Shown here: positions 1 through 8,625 of the stretch, piece by piece | How positions within the stretch are numbered: position 1 is the first letter of the stretch | Layout of the letters: every line of letters starts with the position of its first letter | NCBI GenBank assembly: GCA_964539025.1 | Contig: CAZIFA010000009.1 | Span: 1 to 64,000, forward strand | Length of the DNA stretch: 64,000 bases | Source of the DNA: Micavibrio_A sp964539025 | GTDB taxonomy: Bacteria; Pseudomonadota; Alphaproteobacteria; Micavibrionales; Micavibrionaceae | Reading direction: 5' to 3' | The notes under the pieces: model-generated | Databases searched by the model: none | The model's input: the letters and a program-made list of their open reading frames with translations, nothing else | Told to the model about the DNA's origin: nothing | Position numbers and translations under genes: made by a program

Positions 1-784
1 CCACGGCGGCGTGCAGCTGGTTTTCATCGCGCATCGGCGCGGTGCAGCCTTCGAGATAGGACACGTATGCGCCCTTGTCACAGATAATCAGCGTGCGTTC
101 GAACTGTCCCGTGTTCTTGGCATTCATGCGGAAGTAAGTCGATAACTCCATCGGGCAGCGAACGCCCGGCGGCACATAAACGAACGATCCGTCGGTAAAA
201 ACTGCGCTGTTAAGACAGGCGTGTTTATTGTCTGCAAACGGCACAACAGAGCCGAGATATTTCTTCACAAGCTCGGGATGATCCGCGACAGCCTCGGAAA
301 TAGAGCAGAAAATCACACCAGCTTCTTTGAGCTTGGCGCGGAAAGTCGTTCCGACGGAGACAGAATCGAACACGGCGTCCACAGCGACCGCAGGCGCGCC
401 TTCGACACCTAGCAACACTTCCTGTTCTTTCAATGGAATACCGAGTTTTTTATAGGTTTCAAGAATGCGCGGATCGACCTCATCAAGCGATTTGAGCTTC
501 TTCATGTTCTTGGGTGCGGCGTAATAATATGCGTCCTGATAATCGATATCCGGTACGTTCAGTTTGGCCCAACGCGGTTCAGGCATTTTTTTCCAATGGG
601 CAAAAGCCTTCAAACGCCAGTCGAGCAGCCATTGCGGTTCATTCTTCTTTTTGGAGATCAGCGTCACGATGTCTTCATTCAGACCTTTGGGCGCGTATTC
701 CATTTCGATGTCGGTTTCGAATCCGGCTTCGTATTTATTCAGGCTCTTGACGGTTTCGATGGTTTCGAGATCGATGTTGCTCAT
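1..784 (-). CDS. sufB: SufB, Fe-S cluster assembly scaffold (5' part only)
   Basis: The reverse strand encodes the first 261 residues of SufB; the rest lies beyond the window edge. SufB joins SufC and SufD in the cytosolic SUF complex that builds iron-sulfur clusters. Family-typical stretches are readable: WLLDWRLKAF near residue 54, GVIFCSISEA in the middle, FVYVPPGVRCPMELSTYFR, and the tail EGCTAPMRDENQLHAAV. The ATG overlaps the TGA of the upstream Rrf2 regulator in an ATGA junction, so the two are translationally coupled and the regulator probably controls this suf operon. No oddity is visible in the part present. Confidence 0.95.
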   Translation of the reverse strand, partial: MSNIDLETIETVKSLNKYEAGFETDIEMEYAPKGLNEDIVTLISKKKNEPQWLLDWRLKAFAHWKKMPEPRWAKLNVPDIDYQDAYYYAAPKNMKKLKSLDEVDPRILETYKKLGIPLKEQEVLLGVEGAPAVAVDAVFDSVSVGTTFRAKLKEAGVIFCSISEAVADHPELVKKYLGSVVPFADNKHACLNSAVFTDGSFVYVPPGVRCPMELSTYFRMNAKNTGQFERTLIICDKGAYVSYLEGCTAPMRDENQLHAAV

Positions 785-1191
785 GCCCGGCCTCCCATCA
801 TCTGGGCCAAAGAAACATTTTCCAATGCCTGCTGCATAGCGGCGTTAACGGGATTCCATTTGCCCTTCATCGCGCAGTTTTGTGAGTGCGAGCAGCATTC
901 ATCCTTGCCATCAACGCAGGATGTCAGTTGTACGGGGCCTTCAAGCGCAGTGATGACCGACGCCATGGTGATTTCGTTTGGCTGTTTCGAGAGTTTGTAA
1001 CCGCCATTGGTGCCGCGCGATGATTCAATCAAAAGCCCGCGCGCGAGAAGTTTTAGCACCTTCGCCACGGTCGGTTCCGGCAATCCGGTTTTTTCGGAGA
1101 GGTCGCCTGCGGTTTGCAGAGCGCCGTTACCCTTGGACATTTCGCCAAGAATTACCACCGCATAGTCCGTCATTTTAGACAATTTTATCAT
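781..1191 (-). CDS. Rrf2-family regulator of the SUF operon (IscR-like)
   Basis: This 136-residue winged-helix protein belongs to the Rrf2/IscR family, which represses iron-sulfur biogenesis genes when it carries a cluster. The N-terminal part (residues 1-70) holds the helix-turn-helix (DLSEKTGLPEPTVAKVLKLL) and the wing (RGTNGGYKL). The effector part has four cysteines in C-VDGKDE-CC-SHSQN-C (about residues 92-106), the expected cluster ligands of the SUF-type subgroup. It is the first gene of the operon and overlaps sufB by four bases. A pair of CGTACC words 11 bp apart just upstream may be its own operator. The family assignment is firm; the exact regulon is inferred. Confidence 0.9.
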   Translation of the reverse strand: MIKLSKMTDYAVVILGEMSKGNGALQTAGDLSEKTGLPEPTVAKVLKLLARGLLIESSRGTNGGYKLSKQPNEITMASVITALEGPVQLTSCVDGKDECCSHSQNCAMKGKWNPVNAAMQQALENVSLAQMMGGRA

Positions 1192-1213
1192 TTATATCAA
1201 TAGCTTAATAATT

Positions 1214-1230
1214 CGTACCGTTTCCGTACC
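1214..1230. promoter_or_regulatory. Possible Rrf2 operator, paired CGTACC words
   Basis: CGTACC occurs at 1214-1219 and again at 1225-1230, one helical turn apart, 23-40 bp upstream of the start codon of the Rrf2 gene. On the coding strand they read GGTACG twice. The spacing and position suit an autoregulatory site; this is inference only. Confidence 0.35.
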
Positions 1231-1290
1231 AATTACATGTCATGATTTGCCCCGTTTTTCAAGGGTAAACATCCGTGTTACCCTTTTGCC

Positions 1291-3441
1291 ATGCGTGACC
1301 GCTCTCTCCCGCCCACCTTCGCGGCAACCCTTTTTCTAAGCGCCTTCCTGATTTTTGCGGTTCAGCCGATGACCAGCAAAATGCTGCTCCCGCTTCTGGG
1401 TGGCAGCCCATCGGTGTGGAACACGGCGATGGTTTTTTTCCAGGCGATGCTTCTGGCCGGATACGCCTACGCGCATTTTATCGCGAAATATCTTTCGTTA
1501 AAAGCGCAGGCGGCGCTTCATCTCGTTCTTCTGTGCGCCTTTACTTTGCTTTTACCTTTGGCGTTACCATCGGACACTATGCCGCCTGCAGAAGGAAATC
1601 TGGCCATATGGCAGTTGGGCGTTATGCTCGCCTGCATAGGCGGACCGTTTTTTATTCTGGCGGCAAGCGCCCCGCTCTTTCAACACTGGTTTGCATCGAG
1701 CGGCCATAAGGATGCCCAAAATCCCTATTTCCTTTACGCCGTAAGCAATATCGGCAGCATGATGGCCCTGATCAGCTATCCCGTTATTTTTGAACCGTTG
1801 ATGACATTGCACGAAGTAGCGCGGGTATGGTTTGCGGGATACGCTGCTTTGGGAGCACTTGTTCTTGCGTGCGGCATTCTGGTCAGGAACGGCGTAAAGC
1901 CCGTTATCAACGCTGATTCTACGCATGTTACAGGACGAGCACGCGTGGCATGGATCGTGTTGTCGTTCGTGCCGTCGAGCCTGATGCTCGGCGTCACCAC
2001 GATGATTACAACGGACCTGGCCTCGACGCCCCTGTTCTGGATCATCCCCCTCGCACTTTATCTTGGCACGTTTATTATCGCTTTTGCGAACAAGCCGATC
2101 ATTGGCGTGGCGGTCACGCGGGAATTGACGGCTTATACGCTGTGCATCGTTATCCTGCTATTCATGCTCAGCGGGTTCATTGTTTTAAAAACGCCGATGA
2201 TCGCAGTACATCTGCTCGCCTTTTTCTTGTGTGCGCTGTTATGCCATAGCGAACTGGCGCAATCGAAACCATCGGCAACACACCTGACGGAATTTTTTCT
2301 AACCATATCCTTCGGCGGCGTTCTGGGCGGCATTTTCAACGCCCTCATCGCGCCACAGATATTCACAAGCCCGTTGGAATACCCCATCAGCTTGGCCGTT
2401 GTCGGTTTTATCATTTGGTCGAACCAGTCGGGACGGCTGAATATATCCCTTGCCGCTGCGGGCGTCGTTTTGTGTCTTGGGACATACTTAATCAAAGACA
2501 ATTTTATCCAGACAATCGGATGCATTGCAATTTTCGTATTTCTTCTAGCCATCGTACAAAAGCGCGGCGCGTTCGCCGTCACCTGCCTTGCCGCGCTGCT
2601 GTGTTTTCAATCCTCGATCTGGAGCAGCGATAAGACACTGATCGCGCGGGACAGAAATTATTTCGGGACCATTAAAGTGTTCGAACAAAATGGCATACAT
2701 TTTTTCTATCACGGCACAACGATACACGGCGCACAGTTTCAAAACGATAAAGACAGGCTTACACCTCTGACCTATTACAGTCCCGATGGCCCCGCGAAAG
2801 ATATCTTCGATCAATTAGCCAGACGCAAGGGACAGCAGAGCGTCGGCGCAATCGGGCTCGGCGTTGGCAGCATTGCATGCTATAAAGCGCCGGGAAGGCA
2901 TTTCGATTTTTATGAAATCGATAAAGACGTTGTAAAATTTGCACAGGACACGCGCTATTTCTCCTATCTTTCGGAGTGCAATAGTCCGTATGACATCATT
3001 TTAGGCGATGGCCGCCTGAAGATTGCGCAGGCAGACAAAAAATACGACCTTATTTATCTCGATGCATTCAGTTCGGACAATATCCCCGTGCACCTGATGA
3101 CAAAGGAAGCGTTTGCAATCTATCTATCAAAACTTAAGCCTGACGGCTTTATCGCCATGAATATTTCCAACCGGTTCCTCGACCTGCGCCCCGTCCTTAC
3201 TGCGATCGCCAACAATATTGGCGTAACGGTTTATTTCAAAGTATCGCGCCCTGTTTCTAAAAAAGACGATGTCAGCGAATTATATACGAACAGCGTTTAC
3301 GCAGTGATGATCCCAAATCATGAACCAGCGGCGTCTTTTAACAAAAAGGCCGGGTGGATACCACCGCAGCAAGCCCGCACAGCACGCCCATGGACGGACG
3401 ATTATGCCAACATCATCGCAAGTTTTATTTTCCTTCAGTGA
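1291..3441 (+). CDS. Membrane-anchored spermidine synthase-like protein
   Basis: The 716-residue product joins a polytopic membrane region (about residues 10-440, a dozen hydrophobic helices, starting with LFLSAFLIFAVQPM) to a soluble spermidine-synthase-type methyltransferase fold. In the soluble part, GAIGLGVGSIACYKAPG is the SAM-binding glycine loop, FYEIDKDVV the acidic strand end, and YDLIYLDAFSSDNIPVHLMTKE the putrescine-aminopropyltransferase-like signature. Such fused transporter/spermidine-synthase proteins are widespread, but their substrate is unknown, so a true polyamine reaction should not be assumed. It stands alone, divergent from the suf operon, and its 3' end overlaps the converging DUF1491 gene by 17 bp. 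Confidence 0.85.
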   Translation: MRDRSLPPTFAATLFLSAFLIFAVQPMTSKMLLPLLGGSPSVWNTAMVFFQAMLLAGYAYAHFIAKYLSLKAQAALHLVLLCAFTLLLPLALPSDTMPPAEGNLAIWQLGVMLACIGGPFFILAASAPLFQHWFASSGHKDAQNPYFLYAVSNIGSMMALISYPVIFEPLMTLHEVARVWFAGYAALGALVLACGILVRNGVKPVINADSTHVTGRARVAWIVLSFVPSSLMLGVTTMITTDLASTPLFWIIPLALYLGTFIIAFANKPIIGVAVTRELTAYTLCIVILLFMLSGFIVLKTPMIAVHLLAFFLCALLCHSELAQSKPSATHLTEFFLTISFGGVLGGIFNALIAPQIFTSPLEYPISLAVVGFIIWSNQSGRLNISLAAAGVVLCLGTYLIKDNFIQTIGCIAIFVFLLAIVQKRGAFAVTCLAALLCFQSSIWSSDKTLIARDRNYFGTIKVFEQNGIHFFYHGTTIHGAQFQNDKDRLTPLTYYSPDGPAKDIFDQLARRKGQQSVGAIGLGVGSIACYKAPGRHFDFYEIDKDVVKFAQDTRYFSYLSECNSPYDIILGDGRLKIAQADKKYDLIYLDAFSSDNIPVHLMTKEAFAIYLSKLKPDGFIAMNISNRFLDLRPVLTAIANNIGVTVYFKVSRPVSKKDDVSELYTNSVYAVMIPNHEPAASFNKKAGWIPPQQARTARPWTDDYANIIASFIFLQ

Positions 3442-3775
3442 GAGATATAACTGCCTGCATCTGGCGGTCTTCAATTTCCACGACCCACAAATCCGGGTCG
3501 CGGCTCGTGGCGCGTTCGATATAAGCGTCAGCTTCGCGTTCTTCGATAATTTCATCTTGTAGGACATTGATCCAGACAAGCTGACCCAGAAGATCGCGCT
3601 GCAAACCCATCAAACGGCACTGACCATTCATATTGCTAATTTTCTGCAGGACCATACCGCCGATTTTATCGCCGCGCGCCGTGACGTATACGCCGTGTCC
3701 CGAAGATGAAAGACGGCGCATCTCCGCCTCTACCCATAAATGGGTCGGAACGCGGTTTTGTACGATTGCGCTCAT
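3425..3775 (-). CDS. DUF1491 family protein
   Basis: A 116-residue cytosolic protein matching the alphaproteobacterial DUF1491 family. Recognisable parts are PTHLWVEAEMRRL at the N-terminus, GVYVTARGDKIGGMVLQKI (about residues 28-46) and the C-terminal RDPDLWVVEIEDR. The family has no established function. It is the last gene of a tight three-gene operon behind a Fur-type regulator and a hypothetical gene, with six bases separating it from the latter. Its last 17 bases overlap the converging membrane-protein gene. Confidence 0.85.
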   Translation of the reverse strand: MSAIVQNRVPTHLWVEAEMRRLSSSGHGVYVTARGDKIGGMVLQKISNMNGQCRLMGLQRDLLGQLVWINVLQDEIIEEREADAYIERATSRDPDLWVVEIEDRQMQAVISLTEGK

Positions 3776-3781
3776 GATTGA

Positions 3782-4033
3782 TTAATTCACGCTGGCTTGC
3801 GATTGCTCGAACACCCAGCATTCGACGACCGTCTTGGCCTCTATGCTCGGGCTCGGGTGATGGTATTTCAAAACTTTAGTGACAATCTTGATGGCTTCGC
3901 GATCCGACACGCCACTTTGACGCAATGCGCCATAGGCGTTCAGAACGATCCCCTTGCATTTGCAAGTATCGGGGTCTTCGGCCTTGTCGAAGAATTCGAC
4001 GCAGCTAACGCTATCAACATGCGCACCGCTCAT
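3782..4033 (-). CDS. Hypothetical 83-residue protein between fur and DUF1491
   Basis: A short soluble protein with no signal peptide or membrane segment. The sequence carries CKCKG near residue 24 and two further cysteines, so metal or redox binding is conceivable but not demonstrated. Its ATG overlaps the TAA of the upstream Fur-type gene by one base and six bases separate it from DUF1491, so it is certainly co-transcribed. I do not recognise the family. The coupling and clean reading frame support a real gene. Confidence 0.7.
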   Translation of the reverse strand: MSGAHVDSVSCVEFFDKAEDPDTCKCKGIVLNAYGALRQSGVSDREAIKIVTKVLKYHHPSPSIEAKTVVECWVFEQSQASVN

Positions 4034-4449
4034 TATTTGGCAATCTTGTTTTTCAGTTTGCGGCCATACAGCTCCAACCGATGGTCAACAAGCTCAAACC
4101 CCATTTCACGGGCGATACGCTCTTTCAACGTCTCAAGCTCGGCGTTCTGAAACTCGATCACTTGACCCGTTTCCATATCTATCAGGTGGTGATGGTGTTC
4201 CATATTGGTTTCATAGCGCGAGAAACTTTCATTGAATTCATGGCGCGTAACCAGATCCAGTTCATCGAGCATGTTCAGCGTGCGGTAAACAGTCGCGATG
4301 CTGATGGATGAATCGATCGCCTTGGCGCGCTCATACACCGCCTCGACAGACGGATGATCCATGGATTCCGCCAGTACTTTCAAAATAGTTTTGCGAGGGC
4401 CGGTCATCTTCAGGCCGGCATTGATACAGCGTTGTTCCAGATCGGTCAT
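4033..4449 (-). CDS. Fur-family metal or peroxide-responsive regulator
   Basis: A 138-residue Fur-family repressor. The winged helix shows KMTGPRKTILKVL, HPSVEAVYERAK and SISIATVYRTLNMLDELDLV, followed by the metal-site region HEFNESFSRYETNMEHHHHLID. The paired C-terminal CxxC motifs of zinc-bound Fur are absent, as in many alphaproteobacterial Fur, Mur and Irr proteins, so the sensed signal is uncertain. I chose the ATG at 4449 because GGGAGGA lies seven bases upstream; a start ten codons earlier has no such site. It leads the operon with the 83-residue protein and DUF1491. Confidence 0.85.
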   Translation of the reverse strand: MTDLEQRCINAGLKMTGPRKTILKVLAESMDHPSVEAVYERAKAIDSSISIATVYRTLNMLDELDLVTRHEFNESFSRYETNMEHHHHLIDMETGQVIEFQNAELETLKERIAREMGFELVDHRLELYGRKLKNKIAK

Positions 4450-4496
4450 CGGGGAATCCTCCCTATTCATATCCATCAAATTGAATGGATTGAATA

Positions 4497-6044
4497 TTAC
4501 TCTGCCGAATGGGCGATGTCCATGGGGGTTTTGCTTGCGTTTTCGTTCGGCCGGATGCGATTTTCCGGGAAAGTGATCGTGACGGTCGTACCCTTGCCCG
4601 TATCGGATTCCAGATACAGGCGTCCACCATGAAGTTCCGTCATCGCCTTGGTCAGCGGCAGACCGAGACCTGTTCCCTGTTGCGTGTTGCTGCGGGTCGG
4701 ATCGTGAATCTGTCCGAACGGCTGCATCGCTTCTTTGATACGGTCCTTAGGAATACCTACACCATAATCCCTGACGATCAATTGCATGCAGCCTTTGTCA
4801 TTGAGCAATGCGTTGACTTCAATCACGCCGCTCTTATGCGAATATTTTATCGCGTTGGTGATGAGGTTGATCAAAATCTGGCGCACCAGACGGGGATCGG
4901 CGTACAACGCAGGCAATCCCGTTGCAATTTGTTCCTTGATCTCCAGGCCGCTGTTAAAGGCGCGGTTGGCCATGATGCGCACGACGGAATCAATAAGGCC
5001 CGCCATATCGATTTCCTGTTCGTCCAGTTCAACCTTACCGGCCTCGATCTTGGACATATCGAGCACTTCGTTGATGATTTCGAGCAGGTGCTTGGCACTC
5101 ATATGAATATCGTCAAGATATTCGTCATATTTCGTGTGCCCCAATGCGCCGAAGGTTTTCTTTATCATCATTTCAGAGAATCCGATGATGGCGTTCAGCG
5201 GCGTGCGCAACTCATGCGACATGTTGGCGAGAAAGGCGGATTTCGCATGGTTCGCGGCGTCAGCCTGTTCTTTGGCGATACGCAAAGAATATTCCATCTG
5301 TTTCCTGAGCGTAATGTCCATGATGGTCGTGACCTGAAATCGGCGACGTTGCGACAATTCGAGCGTTGCGGTGGTAAACAGGACGTTGGCGACGCTGCCA
5401 TTCTTTCGCGAAAGCTTCATTTCGCCGGAGCTTCGAATACCGCCGCGGATAAATTCTTCATGGTTGCGGCGCGCAAGGTCCTGCTCATCGCTTGAAATGA
5501 TATTGATGAAATCCTGCCCGACCAGATCATTGCGGTTCCAGCCGTAAATGCGGATGAAGCTGTCATTCACCTTGATGATGCGGCGGTTATGATCTGTTAC
5601 CAAAATGCCGACTTCGGACACATCGAAAATCGAGGTCAAAAGCAAAAGGGCGTCATCGCGTTCGCGCTGAAGCGCGGAATCGTCGGTTAAATTCGGCTGG
5701 GCAATAATATCGAGGATCGTGACTTCACCATGTTCATCGATGATCGGGTTGATCCAGAATCCCGGCACCTGTGCATTGCCCGGAAATGTCGGCAAAGATT
5801 GAATCGTCACAGGCTTCTTGCGCTTTACGCTGACATTCAGCGAATGCAGGATATGTTCGGCGTTTTCATGATCGAGCAAAACATCCAGCGTTTTGCCCAT
5901 GACGTCGCGTTCAGCCTTGCCGAAAAACTCGCACGCCTTGTCATTGAGCGATGCAAGGTAGAATTCGCCGCCCTTGTGTTCCACGATGATACGCGGCACG
6001 GGCATACGGTCGAACAGCAGTTTATGATCCATGCCTTTTGGCAT
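4497..6044 (-). CDS. PAS-PAS sensor histidine kinase, PleC/DivJ-like
   Basis: A 515-residue soluble kinase with two PAS domains (about residues 8-118 and 133-247), a HisKA dimerisation domain with the phospho-acceptor His at about 277 in MSHELRTPLN, and a complete HATPase domain (N box NLITNAIKYS, G1 DYGVGIP, G2 QGTGLGLPLTKAM). The FLANMSHELRTPLNAIIGFSE-type H box and following EYLDDIHMSAKHLLEIINEVLDMSK resemble the PleC/DivJ group of alphaproteobacterial cell-cycle kinases. There are no transmembrane segments and no adjacent response regulator, so the partner is unknown. It follows the fur operon on the same strand but with its own upstream region. Confidence 0.88.
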   Translation of the reverse strand: MPKGMDHKLLFDRMPVPRIIVEHKGGEFYLASLNDKACEFFGKAERDVMGKTLDVLLDHENAEHILHSLNVSVKRKKPVTIQSLPTFPGNAQVPGFWINPIIDEHGEVTILDIIAQPNLTDDSALQRERDDALLLLTSIFDVSEVGILVTDHNRRIIKVNDSFIRIYGWNRNDLVGQDFINIISSDEQDLARRNHEEFIRGGIRSSGEMKLSRKNGSVANVLFTTATLELSQRRRFQVTTIMDITLRKQMEYSLRIAKEQADAANHAKSAFLANMSHELRTPLNAIIGFSEMMIKKTFGALGHTKYDEYLDDIHMSAKHLLEIINEVLDMSKIEAGKVELDEQEIDMAGLIDSVVRIMANRAFNSGLEIKEQIATGLPALYADPRLVRQILINLITNAIKYSHKSGVIEVNALLNDKGCMQLIVRDYGVGIPKDRIKEAMQPFGQIHDPTRSNTQQGTGLGLPLTKAMTELHGGRLYLESDTGKGTTVTITFPENRIRPNENASKTPMDIAHSAE

Positions 6045-6070
6045 CGGGCCCCTTCAGATACAATTGTCCA

Positions 6071-6086
6071 CCAATAATACTATTGG
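6071..6086. promoter_or_regulatory. 16-bp inverted repeat upstream of the histidine kinase
   Basis: CCAATA-ATAC-TATTGG lies 27 bp upstream of the kinase start codon, close to where a promoter would be. It could be an operator. Nothing else ties it to a known regulator. Confidence 0.3.
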
Positions 6087-6157
6087 TCAGGGGTTAATAT
6101 AAAATTAACCAGCTAAAAACGCCCGTTTTCCAAGGGATTCAAGGTATTACGCAAAAC

Positions 6158-6814
6158 TTAATAGGTGCCGAAAAGGCGGTCCCCGGCATCGCCGAGACCT
6201 GGCAAAATATAGGCGTTTTCGTTGAGTTTGCGATCAAGCGAGGCGGTGAAAATCGGGATCTGCGGAAAACGTTCTTCTAGCACTTTCACCCCTTCCGGCG
6301 ACGCAACTAGACACATCAAAATGATATGCTCAGGTTTCACGCCATGGCGGACCAGTACATCGAATGCATGTTCTGCGGAATGTCCCGTAGCCAGCATAGG
6401 ATCAGTGACAATAAAATAATTTCCTTCGGATTTTGGAAGACGGACCAGATATTCCAATGGTCGATGCGTTCTTTCATCACGGCGCAGGCCGATATGTCCT
6501 ATATAACAATCTGGGATTAGCTGCGTCAGACTTTCGGCCATGCCAAGCCCTGCCCGCAAGACTGGCACGACGACAGGCAGCGGGCCATCAAGCACGGGCG
6601 CATCCATCTTTTCCATCGGCGTCCTGATCGCCATCTTCGTCAACGGCAGGTTGCGCGTGACTTCATAGCCCATAAGATACGAAATTTCGTGTAAGAGGCG
6701 GCGAAACTCACCTGTGGGGCAAGTCTCATCGCGCATGTGCGATAATTTATGTTGAACCAAAGGATGATTGACGATGTAAAGATTTTTAAAATCTGCGTGC
6801 TTGAGCATAAACAA
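6158..6814 (-). CDS. upp: Uracil phosphoribosyltransferase
   Basis: A 218-residue cytosolic enzyme that converts uracil and PRPP to UMP in pyrimidine salvage. Signature segments are VPVLRAGLGM (about residues 85-94), LRRDERTHRP, the PRPP-binding loop FIVTDPMLATGHS (about residues 134-146) and the C-terminal uracil-binding GLGDAGDRLFGTY. Length matches the family. An alternative start two codons downstream is possible. It appears monocistronic; the neighbouring GGDEF-like gene on the same strand ends 34 bp upstream of its start. Confidence 0.96.
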   Translation of the reverse strand: MFMLKHADFKNLYIVNHPLVQHKLSHMRDETCPTGEFRRLLHEISYLMGYEVTRNLPLTKMAIRTPMEKMDAPVLDGPLPVVVPVLRAGLGMAESLTQLIPDCYIGHIGLRRDERTHRPLEYLVRLPKSEGNYFIVTDPMLATGHSAEHAFDVLVRHGVKPEHIILMCLVASPEGVKVLEERFPQIPIFTASLDRKLNENAYILPGLGDAGDRLFGTY

Positions 6815-6848
6815 CCCCCGAGTAATTCTCTCCGAAGGTTTAATATAC

Positions 6849-7742
6849 TCACTTATCCTTGCCGATGGAATGGATATATCGCTGCAACGGGCTGATATCG
6901 TTATATTGCAAGACGGTTCCTTTGGCCTCGATCCCCTGAAGATCGCGTTTCATATTGGCCAGAAGGTCTTGTAAAACATCACCCTGTGCAGGCTCATAGA
7001 CGATTGTGGATACGGATACTTCTTCCAGAGGATCTCCCGCCGCCGGAATATGCGCCGCCGTTACGCCTTGGTTGAGACGTGACACCGCCGCCTGCGCGCC
7101 CAGAATATCGGCATGCTTCAATGATAACAGGAAATATTCCCCACCCAGATAATACGCATCGTCGAACGAACGCAGGCATAGCTTGATCTGGTCTGAGATA
7201 CGACGGACCATATCGCGGCACAACTCTTCCTGATCGCGCCAATTTTTTTTAAAATTGTTGATCTTGACGAGCGCTAGTGAGAATGGGTTGCCCTGACGCG
7301 CGCGGCGTTCCATTTCACGTCCGATATCGTCCGCCATGACTTTGAGCGAGCGCAGACCCGTCTTCTCATCGAAGCCGCTGTTTTCCAGCGCGTGATCAAG
7401 TTCGAGGCGGCGCATGACCTGAATGAACTCTTCGTAGTGACGATTGAGTTCGTCATATTCCTTAAGCGGCGATCCCTGCCCCGTTACATATTTCGCGGTG
7501 AAGATGTTCGCGGCCTCTATCATCCCTTCATGGATGCGTTTGACACGTTCTGCCATGTGCGAGGAAATATTCTTTTCTGCGCCGGCCTTCAAAAGCCACT
7601 CTGAAAATACCATGGGCGGCGGGTATTTCGAAGGCACGCCCTCGAAATAGGATTTGACCAGCCGCCCGTACCAGATGACGTATTCATCCAGAACCGGCAT
7701 GATGGCCTCAAGCCCGACCGATGGTTTGTATTCCAGTGCCAT
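6849..7742 (-). CDS. Degenerate GGDEF-domain protein
   Basis: A 297-residue soluble protein. The N-terminal half (residues 1-130) is helical and unrecognised. The C-terminal half (about 130-285) has the layout of a GGDEF diguanylate cyclase: DEKTGLRSLKVMADDI, FSLALVKINNFKKN in place of the metal-binding strand, and YLGGEYFLLSL where R-GGDEF-xLL should be. GGEYF loses the second acidic residue of the signature, so cyclase activity is doubtful and a c-di-GMP/GTP-binding or scaffolding role is more likely. It is downstream of nothing else on this strand and precedes upp by 34 bp. Confidence 0.7.
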   Translation of the reverse strand: MALEYKPSVGLEAIMPVLDEYVIWYGRLVKSYFEGVPSKYPPPMVFSEWLLKAGAEKNISSHMAERVKRIHEGMIEAANIFTAKYVTGQGSPLKEYDELNRHYEEFIQVMRRLELDHALENSGFDEKTGLRSLKVMADDIGREMERRARQGNPFSLALVKINNFKKNWRDQEELCRDMVRRISDQIKLCLRSFDDAYYLGGEYFLLSLKHADILGAQAAVSRLNQGVTAAHIPAAGDPLEEVSVSTIVYEPAQGDVLQDLLANMKRDLQGIEAKGTVLQYNDISPLQRYIHSIGKDK

Positions 7743-7848
7743 GAATTAAGTTAAACCTTTGTTCCGTCTAAATATTATACACGGATTGGTTTTAAATCGG
7801 TTAATTTTTCCTTTTTAGCCTAGCCCCCAGCCCGGTTTTGTCCAGCTT

Positions 7849-7878
7849 TTGCAAAGCCTTAATTGTTTTATGTATAAT
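7849..7878 (+). promoter_or_regulatory. Sigma-70-type promoter placing the start site at the ATG
   Basis: TTGCAA at 7849-7854 and a perfect TATAAT at 7873-7878 are 18 bp apart. Transcription would begin about seven bases after the -10 box, at 7885, which is the A of the next ATG. This suggests a leaderless mRNA for the downstream peptidase gene. Confidence 0.55.
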
Positions 7879-7884
7879 TATAAC

Positions 7885-8625
7885 ATGACCGATCCAAATT
7901 TCGATTACAGGAAATATGTTTCGTTTGAGCCCTCCCGCGAGATGATAAAAGACGGCGTAAATCCCAATGCCGTCCAATTAACCCCGGATGAGCGGTCTAG
8001 GCTAGAAAGAGCCTTCAAAGAAATTGCGTCAACCCCTGAAGGGCAAAAATTGATCCAACGCGCCGCAGCGAGCGGCCCGGACGGCAAAATCAATGTTGTT
8101 TGCAACACAGGAGGCATTACAGCAGCCCGACGACCTAATGATATATTACTTGGAACAGCCGACGCGGGCTTTCAATATTATAGTCCTGAAACACACAGCT
8201 TTCACGATATTCCGATACAAGACCTTCTTGTGCATGAAATGAACCACATGGCGCATGGACATAAAGGCAACGACGCTTCAGGACAAAACCGCCATGAGGA
8301 AGCCGAAGCCATTCGTGAAACCAACAAATTCATGAAAAAATATTATAATCGTCCCGCCCGCGATGAAGATCCGACAAAGGGCCGCATTGGCGGCACACCG
8401 CAATGGGATGTAGATGAAAATTTTAACCCCAAAGGCTACCCGCAAAGACGATCCAATGCCGAGCCAAAGATAGACGAGTTCCTGAAAAAAGGAGACATCC
8501 ACGTTGCCGGTGTCGATCTGTCGGGCAAATTCAAAGAAAAAGCCGAAGGGGTTGCTGTTGCGGAACAGCAGCCTTCCGCGCCAGCAGTGCGTCCTGCTCC
8601 GGGCAACAACGCCCACACGATTTAA
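7885..8625 (+). CDS. M91-like zinc metallopeptidase (NleD-type effector fold)
   Basis: From the ATG at 7885 the protein has 246 residues. HEMNH at 117-121 is an HExxH zinc site, followed at about 137-158 by HEEAEAIRETNKFMKKYYNR, which resembles the acidic and EN/R segment after the zinc site in peptidase family M91 (NleD-like effectors). The tail from about 220 is Ala/Pro/Gln-rich and disordered. No signal peptide is seen, so it is either cytosolic or exported by a dedicated secretion system. A TTG start 12 codons upstream is open but falls inside the promoter. It converges on tgt, overlapping its stop by four bases. The HExxH is seen; the M91 link is inferred. Confidence 0.6.
   Translation: MTDPNFDYRKYVSFEPSREMIKDGVNPNAVQLTPDERSRLERAFKEIASTPEGQKLIQRAAASGPDGKINVVCNTGGITAARRPNDILLGTADAGFQYYSPETHSFHDIPIQDLLVHEMNHMAHGHKGNDASGQNRHEEAEAIRETNKFMKKYYNRPARDEDPTKGRIGGTPQWDVDENFNPKGYPQRRSNAEPKIDEFLKKGDIHVAGVDLSGKFKEKAEGVAVAEQQPSAPAVRPAPGNNAHTI

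Noticed and set aside
4509..5495. A 328-codon forward frame opposite the histidine kinase
   Set aside because: It is the complement of a clear kinase gene; the protein is His/Arg-rich and has no motif.
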